A stretch of 64,000 nt of DNA from JAGNKE01 sp964583335 (GCA_964583335.1 CAZOVG010000006.1:124001-188000); one strand, 5' to 3'. Shown: positions 34,565 through 44,038, counted from the stretch's first letter. Numbers and translations: made by a program. Notes: a model not told the origin generated them from the sequence alone.

Positions 34565-35227
34565 TTACGGGCTTAATGCAATCAAAAACTCCAGCAACTC
34601 GGGGCAATCGCTTACAATCTTTATAGGATTATATTCATGTATTTTAATGTCCCCGGGGCCGTGAGGGGCGACGAGCACCGCCGGGCAGTTGGCTTCTTTT
34701 GCGCAGTGCAGGTCTATTTCCGTATCGCCGATATACCAGACGTGTGGGCTTGTATCCTTCAGGCCTGCGCGTTCGATGGCCAGAAGCAGCGGCGCACCGG
34801 ACGGCTTGTCGGCACTCGCCTCCCCTGCCGCGACGACAACGCCGAAAAAGCCGCCCCAGCCGAAATTCTCGATCTCCCGACGAACGATGGAGCCCTTTTT
34901 ATTACTGACGACGCCGAGTGAGATTTCGTGTTCATGCAACTTTTTTAGCAACACGTCCGCGCCGGGCATAAAGGCAAGTTTGTCCATATTTTCGTTGACG
35001 TACGCCTCGAACAGGATTTTGGCGTCTTCGGATTTATCCTTATAGATTTTTCGGTACAGAATTTCACGCGGCTTGCCGAAATAGTCCTTGAACTCGTCCT
35101 TTTCGAAGGGCGCGAAGCCCAGAGCTTGCAAGACGCTGGAGTGTGCGTCGTTCAGGAAGGCGTAGCTGTCCGCCAGCGTGCCATCCCAATCGAAAAACAG
35201 GGCTTTAGGTCTTTTTAAATCTGTCAT
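34565..35227 (-). CDS. HAD-superfamily hydrolase, phosphoglycolate phosphatase-like
   Basis: The nucleophile motif FDWDGTLADSYAF is at residues 11-23, motif II (VVSNKKGS) near residue 110, and motif IV (WYIGDTEIDLHCAKEANCPAVLV) near residue 165. The cap region (FMPGADVLLKKLHEHE) fits the Gph/PGP subgroup, but the substrate could be another small phosphate ester. The ATG at 35227 follows murI by seven bases, and the gene reads in the same direction. It is one of two genes, with murI, that stand between trkA and hfq. Confidence 0.88.
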   Translation of the reverse strand: MTDLKRPKALFFDWDGTLADSYAFLNDAHSSVLQALGFAPFEKDEFKDYFGKPREILYRKIYKDKSEDAKILFEAYVNENMDKLAFMPGADVLLKKLHEHEISLGVVSNKKGSIVRREIENFGWGGFFGVVVAAGEASADKPSGAPLLLAIERAGLKDTSPHVWYIGDTEIDLHCAKEANCPAVLVAPHGPGDIKIHEYNPIKIVSDCPELLEFLIALSP

Positions 35228-35234
35228 CGCTTTT

Positions 35235-36041
35235 TCACTGCGCTTCTTGAAGTTTTTCTATGTTTATGGGGCCGCCGTAAAGGCTTTCTGCGGCTTTTTT
35301 GTAGCTTTCGGTCAGATCGCTCACGATATAGCGGGCCTCCCCGCTTCTGCCGATGTCGCCCGCTATTTCCGGGTGGCGGTCCAGATAGTCGGCCAGCTTG
35401 CCCGGGATGATTTCATCCTGAGAGAGGATCGCCGTGTTATGCCCTGCCAGCTTCTGGATCTGGCCGAGCAGGAGCGAATAGTGCGTGCAACCCAGAATAA
35501 CGCACTGGCTTTGGGCCTTGATCAGCGGGCGCATGTAATGTTCGAGGACGGGCTGTATCCATTCCATGCCGTCATTCTCGATCATCGGTACGAGTAGAGG
35601 CGCCGCGTTCTGGACGATTTCGATTTCAGGGTCGAGCTTCTGAAGCTCCTGCCTGTAAACGTCGGATTTGACGGTGTGGTTGGTTCCGAGGACGCCGATT
35701 TTTTTATGGCCGCGTTCGATGGCCGTTTCCAGAGTCGGCACGACGACCCCCAAAATCCTGCGCTCCGGCCACGGGCAGGACGGCAGGTATTCCTGCTGCA
35801 GGCGGCGCAGGGCCGTGGCGCTGACGGTATTGCACGCCACGACGATCAGGCGGCAATCCTGTCTGAACATATACTCCATCGCGCGGCGGGAATATTCGTA
35901 GATGGCTTCGGGCGAGCGGTTGCCATACGGCAGGTGCAGCGTATCGCCGTAATAAAGCATATCCAGATCCGGCAGGCGCTCACGTATAGCTTTTGCGATC
36001 AGAAGGCCGCCGAGTCCCGAGTCGAATACACCGAGTTTCAT
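35235..36041 (-). CDS. murI: Glutamate racemase
   Basis: Makes D-glutamate for peptidoglycan. The active-site cysteines are both visible: VVACNTVSATALR near residue 75 and VILGCTHYSLL near residue 187, with the phosphate-like DSGLGGLLIAKAIRERLP at the N-terminus. Length 268 is normal. The start is ATG 36041, eight bases after the trkA stop, and the next gene follows seven bases later, so trkA-murI-HAD are probably co-transcribed. Confidence 0.96.
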   Translation of the reverse strand: MKLGVFDSGLGGLLIAKAIRERLPDLDMLYYGDTLHLPYGNRSPEAIYEYSRRAMEYMFRQDCRLIVVACNTVSATALRRLQQEYLPSCPWPERRILGVVVPTLETAIERGHKKIGVLGTNHTVKSDVYRQELQKLDPEIEIVQNAAPLLVPMIENDGMEWIQPVLEHYMRPLIKAQSQCVILGCTHYSLLLGQIQKLAGHNTAILSQDEIIPGKLADYLDRHPEIAGDIGRSGEARYIVSDLTESYKKAAESLYGGPINIEKLQEAQ

Positions 36042-36049
36042 AGCCGCCT

Positions 36050-37426
36050 TTAAAAGAAATCGACTTGAACGGAGAAAAGTCTTTCGACTTCGCTTGCATG
36101 TTCGCGCGTGAGAATAAAAATCACATGGTCGTGCGGGCGAAGCTCCGTTTCTCCTGTGGGCAGGATGACCTCGTCGTCCCTGATAACCGCACCCAGAACG
36201 ATCTCACGCGGCAGCTCCAATTCCTCGACTAAGGTGTTGGCTATTGCCGAGCTATCAGATATTTCAGCTTCGATGACTTCAAGAGATCCGTCTCGCAACG
36301 TGTGAAGCCCCTTGATGCGCCCTCGCCTGACGTGCTGCATAATGCTGGCGACAATAATTGATTTCGGCGAAATCATAACGTCAATACCCAAAGGACCGAC
36401 AAGCGGATAATACGCGTTGTTGTTTACAAGCGTGATGACACGCGAACAGCCGTATTGCTTGGCAAGCAGCGAGCCCAGAATGTTGCTCTCGTCGTCGTTC
36501 ATCAATGCGACGAGCGTTTCGGAGGTTTGAATTGACGCTTCTTCAAGAATATCCCGATCAAGCGTGTCCCCCTGAAGCACGACGACGTTTTCGAGTTCTT
36601 CGCTCAAAAAACGTGCGCGTTCGGGACGGCGTTCGATTATGCGGATATCCAAACCGTAAACATGCGTTTGGAGGAATTTTACAAGAGAAAGCCCGATGTT
36701 GCCGCCACCGGAGATAATAATTTTTCGGGCTTCTTTCTCAAGATGTCCAAATGCCGCCAATACGCGGCGCAAATGCTTTGAGTCCAAAACGACATAGGCT
36801 TCGTCACCGACTTGCAGCATATCGTTATCGTCAGGCAGTATTGTCCGGTTGTTGCGGAAAATCGACAGAACACGGAAGGCAATATCCGGGAACAAGTTTC
36901 CAAGCTGGCCAAGGCTTGTGTTCAAAAGCGGGCAGTCTTCAAGACATATTAAGCCAATCAGGTGTGCCTTTCCTTCTCCTAATTTGATCACAGTTGTGGT
37001 GCCTGGCACGGAAAGCCGCTGATAAATTTCTTTGGCCACCAGAACCTCCGGCGACACGATAACGTCGATCGGCATGTGAGACCGACTGAACAGATTTGAC
37101 CACGAAGGATCCAAATAACACTGGTTGCGGATACGCGCGATTTTCTTTGGCACGCCAAACAGTGAGTGGCCGACCTGACAGGCAACCATGTTGACTTCAT
37201 CGGAATCTGTTACGGCTATTAATAAATCTGCCTCGCTAGCACCAGCCTTTTTTAGAATTTCGGGATCACTGGCGTGGCCAACGATGGCTTTTAGATCCAA
37301 TTCGTTCTGAACTTCGGAAACCAAAGCCGGACTGCTATCGATGACCGTAACGTCGTTATTCTCGCCCGCCAAGTATTCTGCGAGGCTTTTACCGACCTGC
37401 CCGAGGCCACATATAATGACACGCAT
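36050..37426 (-). CDS. trkA: Trk system potassium uptake protein TrkA
   Basis: Cytoplasmic NAD(H)-binding regulator of TrkH. It has two RCK units: the first opens with VIICGLGQVGKSLAEYLAGENNDVTVID and the second with KIIISGGGNIGLSLVKFLQTHVYGLDIRIIE near residue 230; each is followed by a TrkA-C domain. Length 458 is normal. In many alphaproteobacteria it follows ntrY-ntrX, as here (47 bases from ntrX). The partner trkH lies 4 kb away on the plus strand. Confidence 0.96.
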   Translation of the reverse strand: MRVIICGLGQVGKSLAEYLAGENNDVTVIDSSPALVSEVQNELDLKAIVGHASDPEILKKAGASEADLLIAVTDSDEVNMVACQVGHSLFGVPKKIARIRNQCYLDPSWSNLFSRSHMPIDVIVSPEVLVAKEIYQRLSVPGTTTVIKLGEGKAHLIGLICLEDCPLLNTSLGQLGNLFPDIAFRVLSIFRNNRTILPDDNDMLQVGDEAYVVLDSKHLRRVLAAFGHLEKEARKIIISGGGNIGLSLVKFLQTHVYGLDIRIIERRPERARFLSEELENVVVLQGDTLDRDILEEASIQTSETLVALMNDDESNILGSLLAKQYGCSRVITLVNNNAYYPLVGPLGIDVMISPKSIIVASIMQHVRRGRIKGLHTLRDGSLEVIEAEISDSSAIANTLVEELELPREIVLGAVIRDDEVILPTGETELRPHDHVIFILTREHASEVERLFSVQVDFF

Positions 37427-37473
37427 GGAATGGCTCCTGTTTTACGAAAAGATGGAGGAAGTCAGAGTGGAAC

Positions 37474-38907
37474 TCAAGCCCTTTTAAGCTTCGCCGGGGC
37501 TTCGGTTTCTCCTTCACCCCTTCCCTCCTCCGAGAATACGCCGAGAGACTTCATTTTACGGTGCAAGGCTGAGCGCTCCATACCTACGAATTGGGCTGTT
37601 TTGGAGATATTACCGCCAAAACGCTGGATTTGGGCTAGCAAATAGTCGCGCTCAAAGATTTCGCGCGCATCGCGCAGGGGAAGGTGTACAAGATCCTGCA
37701 CCCCCGTACTTTCAGCGTTGGCTGCAAGCGAGTTTCCTCTGATTTCAGGCGGCAGGTCCTCTAAACCAAACTCCTCTTTGCCTGAAGGTCCGGCCATGAT
37801 GAGAACCCATTCGAGGGTGTTCCTGAGTTGCCTGATGTTACCCGGCCAGTTATAGGCTTGAAGCACAGACATGGCCTGTTCATTGAAGCGGGGGGGCGAA
37901 GCTTCAGGCACTTTGGATATGACTTTAAAAAGATTATCGATTAAGGCCGGTATGTCGTTACGACGCTTTCTGAGCGGGGGCATGTTAATCGGCACGACAT
38001 TGAGGCGATAGAACAGGTCCTGCCTAAAGCGACCCTGCGTCATAATGTCTTCCAGATTGTGGTTGGTCGAGGCGATAAAGCGAATGTCCGCCTGTATGCG
38101 CTCGGCGCTGCCCAGCCTTTGAAAGCTCTCCTCCTGAAGCACCCTTACCAGCATGCCCTGAATTTCAATCGGCAGGTCGCCGACTTCATCGAGCAGGATG
38201 GTTCCACCGTTCGCTAAATCAAGTACGCCGGGCTTTGCCGGTTCACCGTTATAGCCGTTCGACGAACCAAAAATTTCAAGCTCCAAGCGCCCTGGGTTAT
38301 AGGTTGAACAGTTGACAATCATAAACGGCGCATCTGCCCGCTTGGATTGCGCATGTATGTACCGCGCGGCGAGATTCTTGCCGGTTCCCGGCTCTCCGGT
38401 TAAAAGGACCCTGCTGTTTGCTGTGGCCACGCGGTCCAGAATGCTTTGCAGGTTTTTTATAATTTGCGATTCACCCGTGATTTCTTCTTCTATGCTTTCG
38501 GCACGGCGGCGTAGGCTATCGTTTTCGCGGCGCAAGGCAACATGCTCAAGTGCGCGGCCGATCATCACCAGAAGACGGTCGGCCTTGAAGGGTTTTTCTA
38601 TAAAGTCGTAGGCACCCATCTTTATGGCTGATACTGCGGTTTCGATCGTGCCGTGGCCGCTAATCATCACAAATGCGACATGCGGGTGACGGGCTTTGAC
38701 GTTCTCAAGAATTTTTAGCCCGTCGTCCGAGCTGCCCTGAAGCCAGATATCCTGAATCACAACATCCGGCACCCTAGATTCTATCGCTTGATAGGCCAGT
38801 TTGGCGCTGGAAGCCGTGCGAGGCTTATAACCTTCATCTTCCAGAATCCCCTTGATGAGGTTTCTTATATCTTCCTCGTCGTCTACAATCAGAATGTCTG
38901 CTGCCAT
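37474..38907 (-). CDS. ntrX: Response regulator NtrX (AAA+, Fis-type HTH) without GAFTGA
   Basis: Response regulator paired with NtrY. The receiver (residues 1-120) has the acidic pocket IVDDEEDIR and the phosphoacceptor in VVIQDIWLQGSSDDG, with K in FIEKPF. The AAA+ domain (about 145-375) has Walker A GEPGTGKN and Walker B GGTILLDEVGDLP. Where sigma-54 activators show GAFTGA, this protein reads FGSSNGYNGEPAKPG, so the sigma-54 contact loop is missing, as in other alphaproteobacterial NtrX. A Fis-type helix-turn-helix (GGNISKTAQFVGMERSALHRK) ends it. One base separates it from ntrY. Confidence 0.94.
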   Translation of the reverse strand: MAADILIVDDEEDIRNLIKGILEDEGYKPRTASSAKLAYQAIESRVPDVVIQDIWLQGSSDDGLKILENVKARHPHVAFVMISGHGTIETAVSAIKMGAYDFIEKPFKADRLLVMIGRALEHVALRRENDSLRRRAESIEEEITGESQIIKNLQSILDRVATANSRVLLTGEPGTGKNLAARYIHAQSKRADAPFMIVNCSTYNPGRLELEIFGSSNGYNGEPAKPGVLDLANGGTILLDEVGDLPIEIQGMLVRVLQEESFQRLGSAERIQADIRFIASTNHNLEDIMTQGRFRQDLFYRLNVVPINMPPLRKRRNDIPALIDNLFKVISKVPEASPPRFNEQAMSVLQAYNWPGNIRQLRNTLEWVLIMAGPSGKEEFGLEDLPPEIRGNSLAANAESTGVQDLVHLPLRDAREIFERDYLLAQIQRFGGNISKTAQFVGMERSALHRKMKSLGVFSEEGRGEGETEAPAKLKRA

Positions 38908-38908
38908 G

Positions 38909-41344
38909 TTACGCCACCTCTTTCTTGCCTGAAGACTGTTCTCCGGATTCCGGGCTTTCTATTTGTGCTTGTGTGTTAGATTTCAAGGGAAATACGATCG
39001 CCAGAGTTGCCCCATCGAGCGCAGACCAGCCGGGGGCTTCTTTGATCCAGTCCGCCAACCCTATGACCAGCCGCCCGCGATGATCATCCATGATTTTCTT
39101 GACAATGGCTAGACCAAGTCCGGTGCCTTTAGGTTTGTGGGTGACGTAAGGTTCAGCCAGCCTTGCAGGGCTTTCATGAGTTGGAAGTCCTTGCCCGCTA
39201 TCGGTGATCGCGACAAAGACTTCATGCGGAAGCGATTGCGATATCAGTATGTTTATTTTTGATTGCGACGGCGTGCCCTCTTGGTTGCGGGCCTTGATTG
39301 AATCGACCGCGTTCTGAATGAGGTTATTAATAACCTGCCTGATCTGGACGGAGTCCAACTCGACCTTGGCGTCCTCCACTCGCGGATCGACCGTAATCTC
39401 GAACTGGATATCCGTATGCGCCTGTTGGGAGAGGATCAGGGATTCACGTATCTGCCGGACAATAGAGGATGGCTTCATTACAGGTTCGGGCATACGCGCA
39501 AAAGCCGAAAACTCGTCTACCATCCGCCCGATATCTTCGACATGGCGGATGATCGTCTGCGTGCAATCCGAGAAGGTCGCTGCATCGTCTTTTATCTGTG
39601 AGAGATATTTACGTTTGAGTCGCTCCGCTGAGAGTTGGATAGGCGTCAGGGGATTCTTGATTTCATGCGCGATGCGGCGCGCGACATCCGACCATGCTGC
39701 TTTTCTCTGTGCGGCCTGAAACTCTGTAATATCGTCAAAGGTCAGGATTACATTTTTACTGGTGTCGCTTGTCGTTTCCGTCCCGATCCTGAAGAGGAAT
39801 ATGCGCCTTTGCCGCGAAGCCCCAACGCCTCGTTCAAGCATGATTTCATTTTGTGCCGTTTTGCCTGGCGTTTTTAGCGCAGCCTCCATCAGTTCGCGTA
39901 TTTCAGGAATGATATCAAAAATATGCTGGCCGGTGAGATCGTCCTGGTCGATATTGAGCAGCCCGACGGCGGTTGCATTCGCCAGATTGATTGTTCCTGT
40001 TTCATCCATGCCGATTACACCGGAGGATACGCCCTTAAGCACGCTTTCGGTCAGGCGGCGGCGCATGTCGATCTGCCTATTAGCCCGGATGAGTTCCTGC
40101 TGCTGTTGCTGAATCTGCCGGGTCATACGATTAAACGACTTCGCAAGGTATTCAAATTCCTCAAGAGATTTCTCTTCGGGCACCCTTGCCGTCAGGTCGC
40201 CTGAGCGCACGCGGTCTGAGGTTGAGATCAGTTCGGTTATCGGCGTCACGAGTTCACGCGCCAGAATCAGGCTGAACCATATCGCCGCGAGCAACATCAG
40301 CAGTCCCACGACGACGAAAAGAAGCGTGACGGTGATCTGCATCCCGGCGAAGGAGGTTTGCAGTTCCGCATAATCCTCGACCGCCGCCGCCGTGGTGGAA
40401 AGGTGTTTAAGAACCTGTTGGTCCACCATGCGGCCAACGAACAGATACGAATCGTCGAAATTGTCCAGTTTTATGAGTGCCCGCACGCGGTCACGGTTTT
40501 CGCCTGTTCGCAGGATCACCTCACCAAGATCGGCTTCCTTCAGAACTTCGGGAGGAACCTTTTCAAATTCCAAAGATAGAGTCAGATCAGAACGCGCAAG
40601 GACCTTGCCGCTCTTGTCAAAGATAATTGCCTCCGGCAGGTTTCGCAGCATGGATTGCGTGTCGATCACAGTTTCCAAGGCTTTGGGCCTGCTCAGAAGG
40701 ATATCCGCCTGACGGTCAAGGTCGCCCGCCATCGCCATTGCGTCTGCGCGGATCACTTGTTTGTGTTCCTCAAGGTAGGATTCGGCCACGGCGAGCGATT
40801 CGTTGATCGCTGTATGGACGCGCTCGCTGAACCATGTCTGCACGCCGAAATGGAAAAAGAACGCGGAGAAGACCGTCATGATGATGGTCGGCGCAGCGGC
40901 CAGAAAACTGAAAATATAGACTAGGCGCACGTGAAGATGCGATCCGGCTATGCCGCGCTTGCGGCCGCTCCAGATCGCCACCAAGCGCTTGGCGATCAGC
41001 GCCACCAGAAGCATCAGAAGAACGAGGTCGATATTCAGAAGCCAGATCACGGTCTGCGGGTCGTTGCCGAAAGGCGGCGTGTCGGTCAGGGCGGCGTAGG
41101 TCGCGAAACCACTAGAAATGGCGGCGATCACTAAAAAGAGCGACGCCTTCGTGCGCCACGACCGACGGCGCAGAGTGGAAAACTTCAGAGACGAGAGAAA
41201 CCGCGCGAACAGCGTTCTTGCCCGCACGCGAAAAATCGTGCCGGATTCTGTTTTAGCTTGCTGCCCGCGCTGTGCGGTTTCCTCTGTCAAATCGGCTCCC
41301 GGCTGTGGTAAGTGTATGATCTGCTCATCCTTGGGGTGTGGCAT
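38909..41344 (-). CDS. ntrY: Sensor histidine kinase NtrY
   Basis: Membrane sensor that phosphorylates NtrX. About four N-terminal membrane segments are seen (ASLFLVIAAISSGFATYAAL, LLMLLVALIAKRL, IFSFLAAAPTIIMTVFSAFF and a further one before HAMP, LLFVVVGLLMLLAAIWFSLIL), bracketing a periplasmic domain. HAMP follows near residue 360 and a PAS near residue 430. The HisKA box is VARRIAHEIKNPLTPIQLSAERLKRKY and the ATPase domain has LIQNAVDSI and GTGLGLAIVKKI. Length 811 is slightly above usual because of a basic N-terminal extension. The usual ntrB-ntrC pair is not seen upstream; ispDF lies divergent 35 bases away. Confidence 0.95.
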   Translation of the reverse strand: MPHPKDEQIIHLPQPGADLTEETAQRGQQAKTESGTIFRVRARTLFARFLSSLKFSTLRRRSWRTKASLFLVIAAISSGFATYAALTDTPPFGNDPQTVIWLLNIDLVLLMLLVALIAKRLVAIWSGRKRGIAGSHLHVRLVYIFSFLAAAPTIIMTVFSAFFFHFGVQTWFSERVHTAINESLAVAESYLEEHKQVIRADAMAMAGDLDRQADILLSRPKALETVIDTQSMLRNLPEAIIFDKSGKVLARSDLTLSLEFEKVPPEVLKEADLGEVILRTGENRDRVRALIKLDNFDDSYLFVGRMVDQQVLKHLSTTAAAVEDYAELQTSFAGMQITVTLLFVVVGLLMLLAAIWFSLILARELVTPITELISTSDRVRSGDLTARVPEEKSLEEFEYLAKSFNRMTRQIQQQQQELIRANRQIDMRRRLTESVLKGVSSGVIGMDETGTINLANATAVGLLNIDQDDLTGQHIFDIIPEIRELMEAALKTPGKTAQNEIMLERGVGASRQRRIFLFRIGTETTSDTSKNVILTFDDITEFQAAQRKAAWSDVARRIAHEIKNPLTPIQLSAERLKRKYLSQIKDDAATFSDCTQTIIRHVEDIGRMVDEFSAFARMPEPVMKPSSIVRQIRESLILSQQAHTDIQFEITVDPRVEDAKVELDSVQIRQVINNLIQNAVDSIKARNQEGTPSQSKINILISQSLPHEVFVAITDSGQGLPTHESPARLAEPYVTHKPKGTGLGLAIVKKIMDDHRGRLVIGLADWIKEAPGWSALDGATLAIVFPLKSNTQAQIESPESGEQSSGKKEVA

Positions 41345-41379
41345 ATTTACAACAATTCTTGTGGGAATACAACACTCAC

Positions 41380-42591
41380 ATGAGCGTTATACCCAAATTT
41401 CATGTGGTCCTTGTCGCTGCGGGCGGGGGCGTAAGGTCGGGGCAGCCCGTGCCGAAGCAATATTGCCGGCTTGGCGGGCGTTCGGTCCTGCGCCATTCGC
41501 TCGATCTTTTTAAGGGCATCGAGGGTCTTGGGACGCTCATAACGGTGATCAACCCCGAACATGCCGCGCTTTACGAAGAGGCGGCCGAGGGTCTTACCCT
41601 CCCCTCCCCCGTCGCGGGCGGCGCAACACGAAAAGAGAGCGTTTATAAGGGGTTGGAGGCTCTTCCTTCCAGCGACCCGGATGCGATCGTGCTGGTTCAC
41701 GATGCGGCGCGGCCGTTTGTGAGGCCCGAGGATATTCTGACCCTCATACAGGCCATCGCCGAGGGGGCGAAGGCCGCCACGCTCGCGCACCCTGTGGCCG
41801 ATACGGTTCTGTATGCCTCTGAGCGCGAAGGCGGTGTTTGGTCCGGTGAAGCGGCGGAGAGAACCAACCTCTGGGCCGTGCAGACGCCGCAAGCGTTCCG
41901 TCTAGGTGTGATTAAAAAAGCACACACAGAGTGGCCGGACGGGCGCGAAGCGTCGGACGATGCGGGCCTTGTCCGTGCGCTGGGCGTGGATGTAAAATTG
42001 GTTCAGGGATCGCGCCTCAACTTTAAAATCACTTATCCGGGGGACCTGCAGATGGCGGAGGATATTTACGCGGCGATGAGCGGTATAGAGACGCGCACGG
42101 GAACGGGATACGACGTTCATGCTTTCGCCGAAACAGAAGACAGCCCGCAATCCATTCGCCTGTGCGGGGTGGATATTCAGTTCGGTCGGCGGCTTGAGGG
42201 ACATTCGGATGCGGATGTCGGCTTGCACGCGCTGACCGACGCCCTCCTCGGTGCGATTGGCGCGGGGGATATCGGGACGCATTTCCCGCCGTCCAATCCG
42301 GCCTTCAAGGGGATGGACAGCGCCGCGTTCCTCAAGCATGCCGCCGACCTGCTCAGGCAGAAAGGCGGTGCTTTGATCAATGCCGATGTTACGATGATCT
42401 GCGAGGCTCCGAAAATTGGACCGCACAGGGAGGCTATCGTCGCTCGTATCGCAGACATTCTGTCCGTATCGCCCGACAGGATCAACATAAAGGCCACGAC
42501 CACCGAGGGCCTGGGCTTCACCGGACGGCGCGAGGGCATCGCCGCGCAGGCCGCCGTTAATGTCGCGCTGCCGAGGTCTCGCCCGGTATGA
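41380..42591 (+). CDS. ispDF: Bifunctional IspD/IspF (MEP pathway)
   Basis: Two steps of isoprenoid synthesis in one protein. The N-terminal IspD half (residues 1-225) has VVLVAAGGGVRSGQPVPKQYCRLGG and LVHDAARPFV; the C-terminal IspF half (from about residue 233) has TGTGYDVHAF, GHSDADVGLHALTDALLGA and IGTHFPPSNPAFKG, with the metal-binding D-x-H. The start chosen is ATG 41380, giving 403 aa; a GTG start at 41338 would add 14 non-family residues. The fusion is common in alphaproteobacteria. It overlaps pgpA by four bases. Confidence 0.96.
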   Translation: MSVIPKFHVVLVAAGGGVRSGQPVPKQYCRLGGRSVLRHSLDLFKGIEGLGTLITVINPEHAALYEEAAEGLTLPSPVAGGATRKESVYKGLEALPSSDPDAIVLVHDAARPFVRPEDILTLIQAIAEGAKAATLAHPVADTVLYASEREGGVWSGEAAERTNLWAVQTPQAFRLGVIKKAHTEWPDGREASDDAGLVRALGVDVKLVQGSRLNFKITYPGDLQMAEDIYAAMSGIETRTGTGYDVHAFAETEDSPQSIRLCGVDIQFGRRLEGHSDADVGLHALTDALLGAIGAGDIGTHFPPSNPAFKGMDSAAFLKHAADLLRQKGGALINADVTMICEAPKIGPHREAIVARIADILSVSPDRINIKATTTEGLGFTGRREGIAAQAAVNVALPRSRPV

Positions 42592-43076
42592 GCATCCGCT
42601 TTTCCATTCCTGCAAGACTGAACCGCAAGGCGCCGCATGTCTGGCTGGCCAGCTGGTTCGGGTGCGGCTTTCTCTCGCCTGCCCCCGGAACATGGGGCAG
42701 CCTCGGCGGGCTTGTCTGCGGTTTGCTTATTTTGTGGCTGGGCGGGCTTATGTTGCTTTTCGTTTCTGTTATGGCCGTTTCCCTTATCGGTCTGTGGGCG
42801 GCCGACCGTTTCGACCGGGATCTGGATATGCATGATTCCAAGATGATTGTTATCGACGAGGTGGCCGGGCAGTGGATCGCCATGATCCCCGCCTATGGAA
42901 GTTTACCGCTTTATCTTCTTTCGTTCGTGCTTTTTCGGTTTTTTGATATCCTCAAGCCTTGGCCGGTTTCGTATTTTGACAAGCATGTCGAGGGCGCAGC
43001 CGGAGTGATGGGCGACGATATCGTCGCGGGCATCATGGCGGCGATAGGCATTATGGTTTTGAGCTATGTTTTCTGA
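42588..43076 (+). CDS. pgpA: Phosphatidylglycerophosphatase A
   Basis: Membrane enzyme that dephosphorylates phosphatidylglycerophosphate to phosphatidylglycerol. The family N-terminus LASWFGCGFLSPAPGTWGSLGG is present, followed by membrane segments and the catalytic region DSKMIVIDEVAGQWIAM and FFDILKPWPVSYFDK. The 162-residue length is normal. It begins inside the ispDF stop (ATGA overlap) and its end overlaps pncC by eleven bases, so the three form a tight operon. Confidence 0.94.
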   Translation: MSIRFSIPARLNRKAPHVWLASWFGCGFLSPAPGTWGSLGGLVCGLLILWLGGLMLLFVSVMAVSLIGLWAADRFDRDLDMHDSKMIVIDEVAGQWIAMIPAYGSLPLYLLSFVLFRFFDILKPWPVSYFDKHVEGAAGVMGDDIVAGIMAAIGIMVLSYVF

Positions 43077-43569
43077 TCCTGAATTGATTGGTCTGGTCGA
43101 GGAGGTTTCGAACCTCCTGCTTTCGCAGAGGAAAAAGCTGGTGACGGCCGAATCCTGCACGGGCGGCCTGATCTCCGCTCTCATCACCGAGCGCGCGGGA
43201 TCGTCGAGCTTGTTCGAGCGCGGGTATGTCACCTATTGCAACGCCGCCAAGCAAACGCTTCTGGGCGTGCCGCTTCAAATCCTCGAAACGCAGGGGGCTG
43301 TCAGCGCCGAATGTGCGGAAGCGATGGCGGCGGGGGCGCTGCGCAACAGCCGTGCCGCGATTGCGGTTTCCGTCACGGGGATCGCAGGTCCGGGCGGCGC
43401 GACGGCGCAGAAGCCCGTCGGGCTGGTTTATATCGCCGTGGCAACGGATTCCTTCTGCAAGGCAAGGGAATTTAAATTCAGCGGCAACCGCAGCGAGGTC
43501 CGTGCGGCGAGCTGCCGCGAGGCGCTCAAGTTTCTGATCGAGCGTCTGGCGCCGATCCAGACGGCCTAG
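43066..43569 (+). CDS. pncC: Nicotinamide-nucleotide amidohydrolase (CinA C-terminal domain)
   Basis: Deamidates NMN in the pyridine nucleotide cycle. It is the CinA-C domain alone, 167 aa, with the catalytic TAESCTGGLISALITERAGSS motif near residue 27, CNAAKQTLLGVP, GAVSAECAEAMA and SVTGIAGPGGATAQKPVGLVYIAV. The N-terminal MoaB-like half of long CinA proteins is absent, which is the usual state of PncC. Its 3' end overlaps the convergent COQ10-like gene by 44 bases. Confidence 0.92.
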   Translation: MFSDPELIGLVEEVSNLLLSQRKKLVTAESCTGGLISALITERAGSSSLFERGYVTYCNAAKQTLLGVPLQILETQGAVSAECAEAMAAGALRNSRAAIAVSVTGIAGPGGATAQKPVGLVYIAVATDSFCKAREFKFSGNRSEVRAASCREALKFLIERLAPIQTA

Positions 43570-44017
43570 AATCTGGCAATCCGCTTTCACCGTAAAGATT
43601 TCTGGCCCGCTGCTCAAACGCCGAGACCATGCGGCGGACGAGTTCGTTGAAGAACGCGCCCATCAGTCCTTGCAGCACGCGGTTTTTAAACTCGAAATCG
43701 ACATAGAAGTCGATCGTGCAGGACCCATCGGCCTCGCGGATGAATTTCCACTGGTTGGTCAGATATTTCATCGGACCAGAGAGGTATTGCACATCGATGC
43801 GCTCGGGGTGCGCCAACGTGACCTTGGAGCCGAACTTCTCGCGCACGACCTTATAGCCGATGACGAGATCGGCGAAGAACACGTTTCCCTCACGCCTTTT
43901 TATGACGCTGCTGAGGCACCAGGGGAGGAATTCCGAATATTTATCGACTTCGGCAACAAGGCCGAAGAGCTGCTCGGGCGTATAGGGGAGGTTGCGTTTT
44001 TCGATGTGCCGGGTCAT
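43526..44017 (-). CDS. COQ10/RatA-type START-domain protein
   Basis: A single START-like (polyketide cyclase) domain: RNLPYTPEQLFGLVAEVDKYSEFLPWCL (residues 8-35), then VGYKVVREKF-like and FKNRVLQGLMGAFFNELVRRMVSAFEQRA. COQ10 homologues bind ubiquinone and chaperone it to the respiratory chain; RatA in E. coli has been described as a ribosome-associated toxin, but that does not transfer to this protein. Length 163 includes a 20-residue C-terminal tail. Its place behind lipA in the pdh-lipA region is the common alphaproteobacterial arrangement. Confidence 0.88.
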   Translation of the reverse strand: MTRHIEKRNLPYTPEQLFGLVAEVDKYSEFLPWCLSSVIKRREGNVFFADLVIGYKVVREKFGSKVTLAHPERIDVQYLSGPMKYLTNQWKFIREADGSCTIDFYVDFEFKNRVLQGLMGAFFNELVRRMVSAFEQRARNLYGESGLPDSRPSGSAPDARSET

Positions 44018-44038
44018 GCCGTTGTTTCGTTCGGCCTG

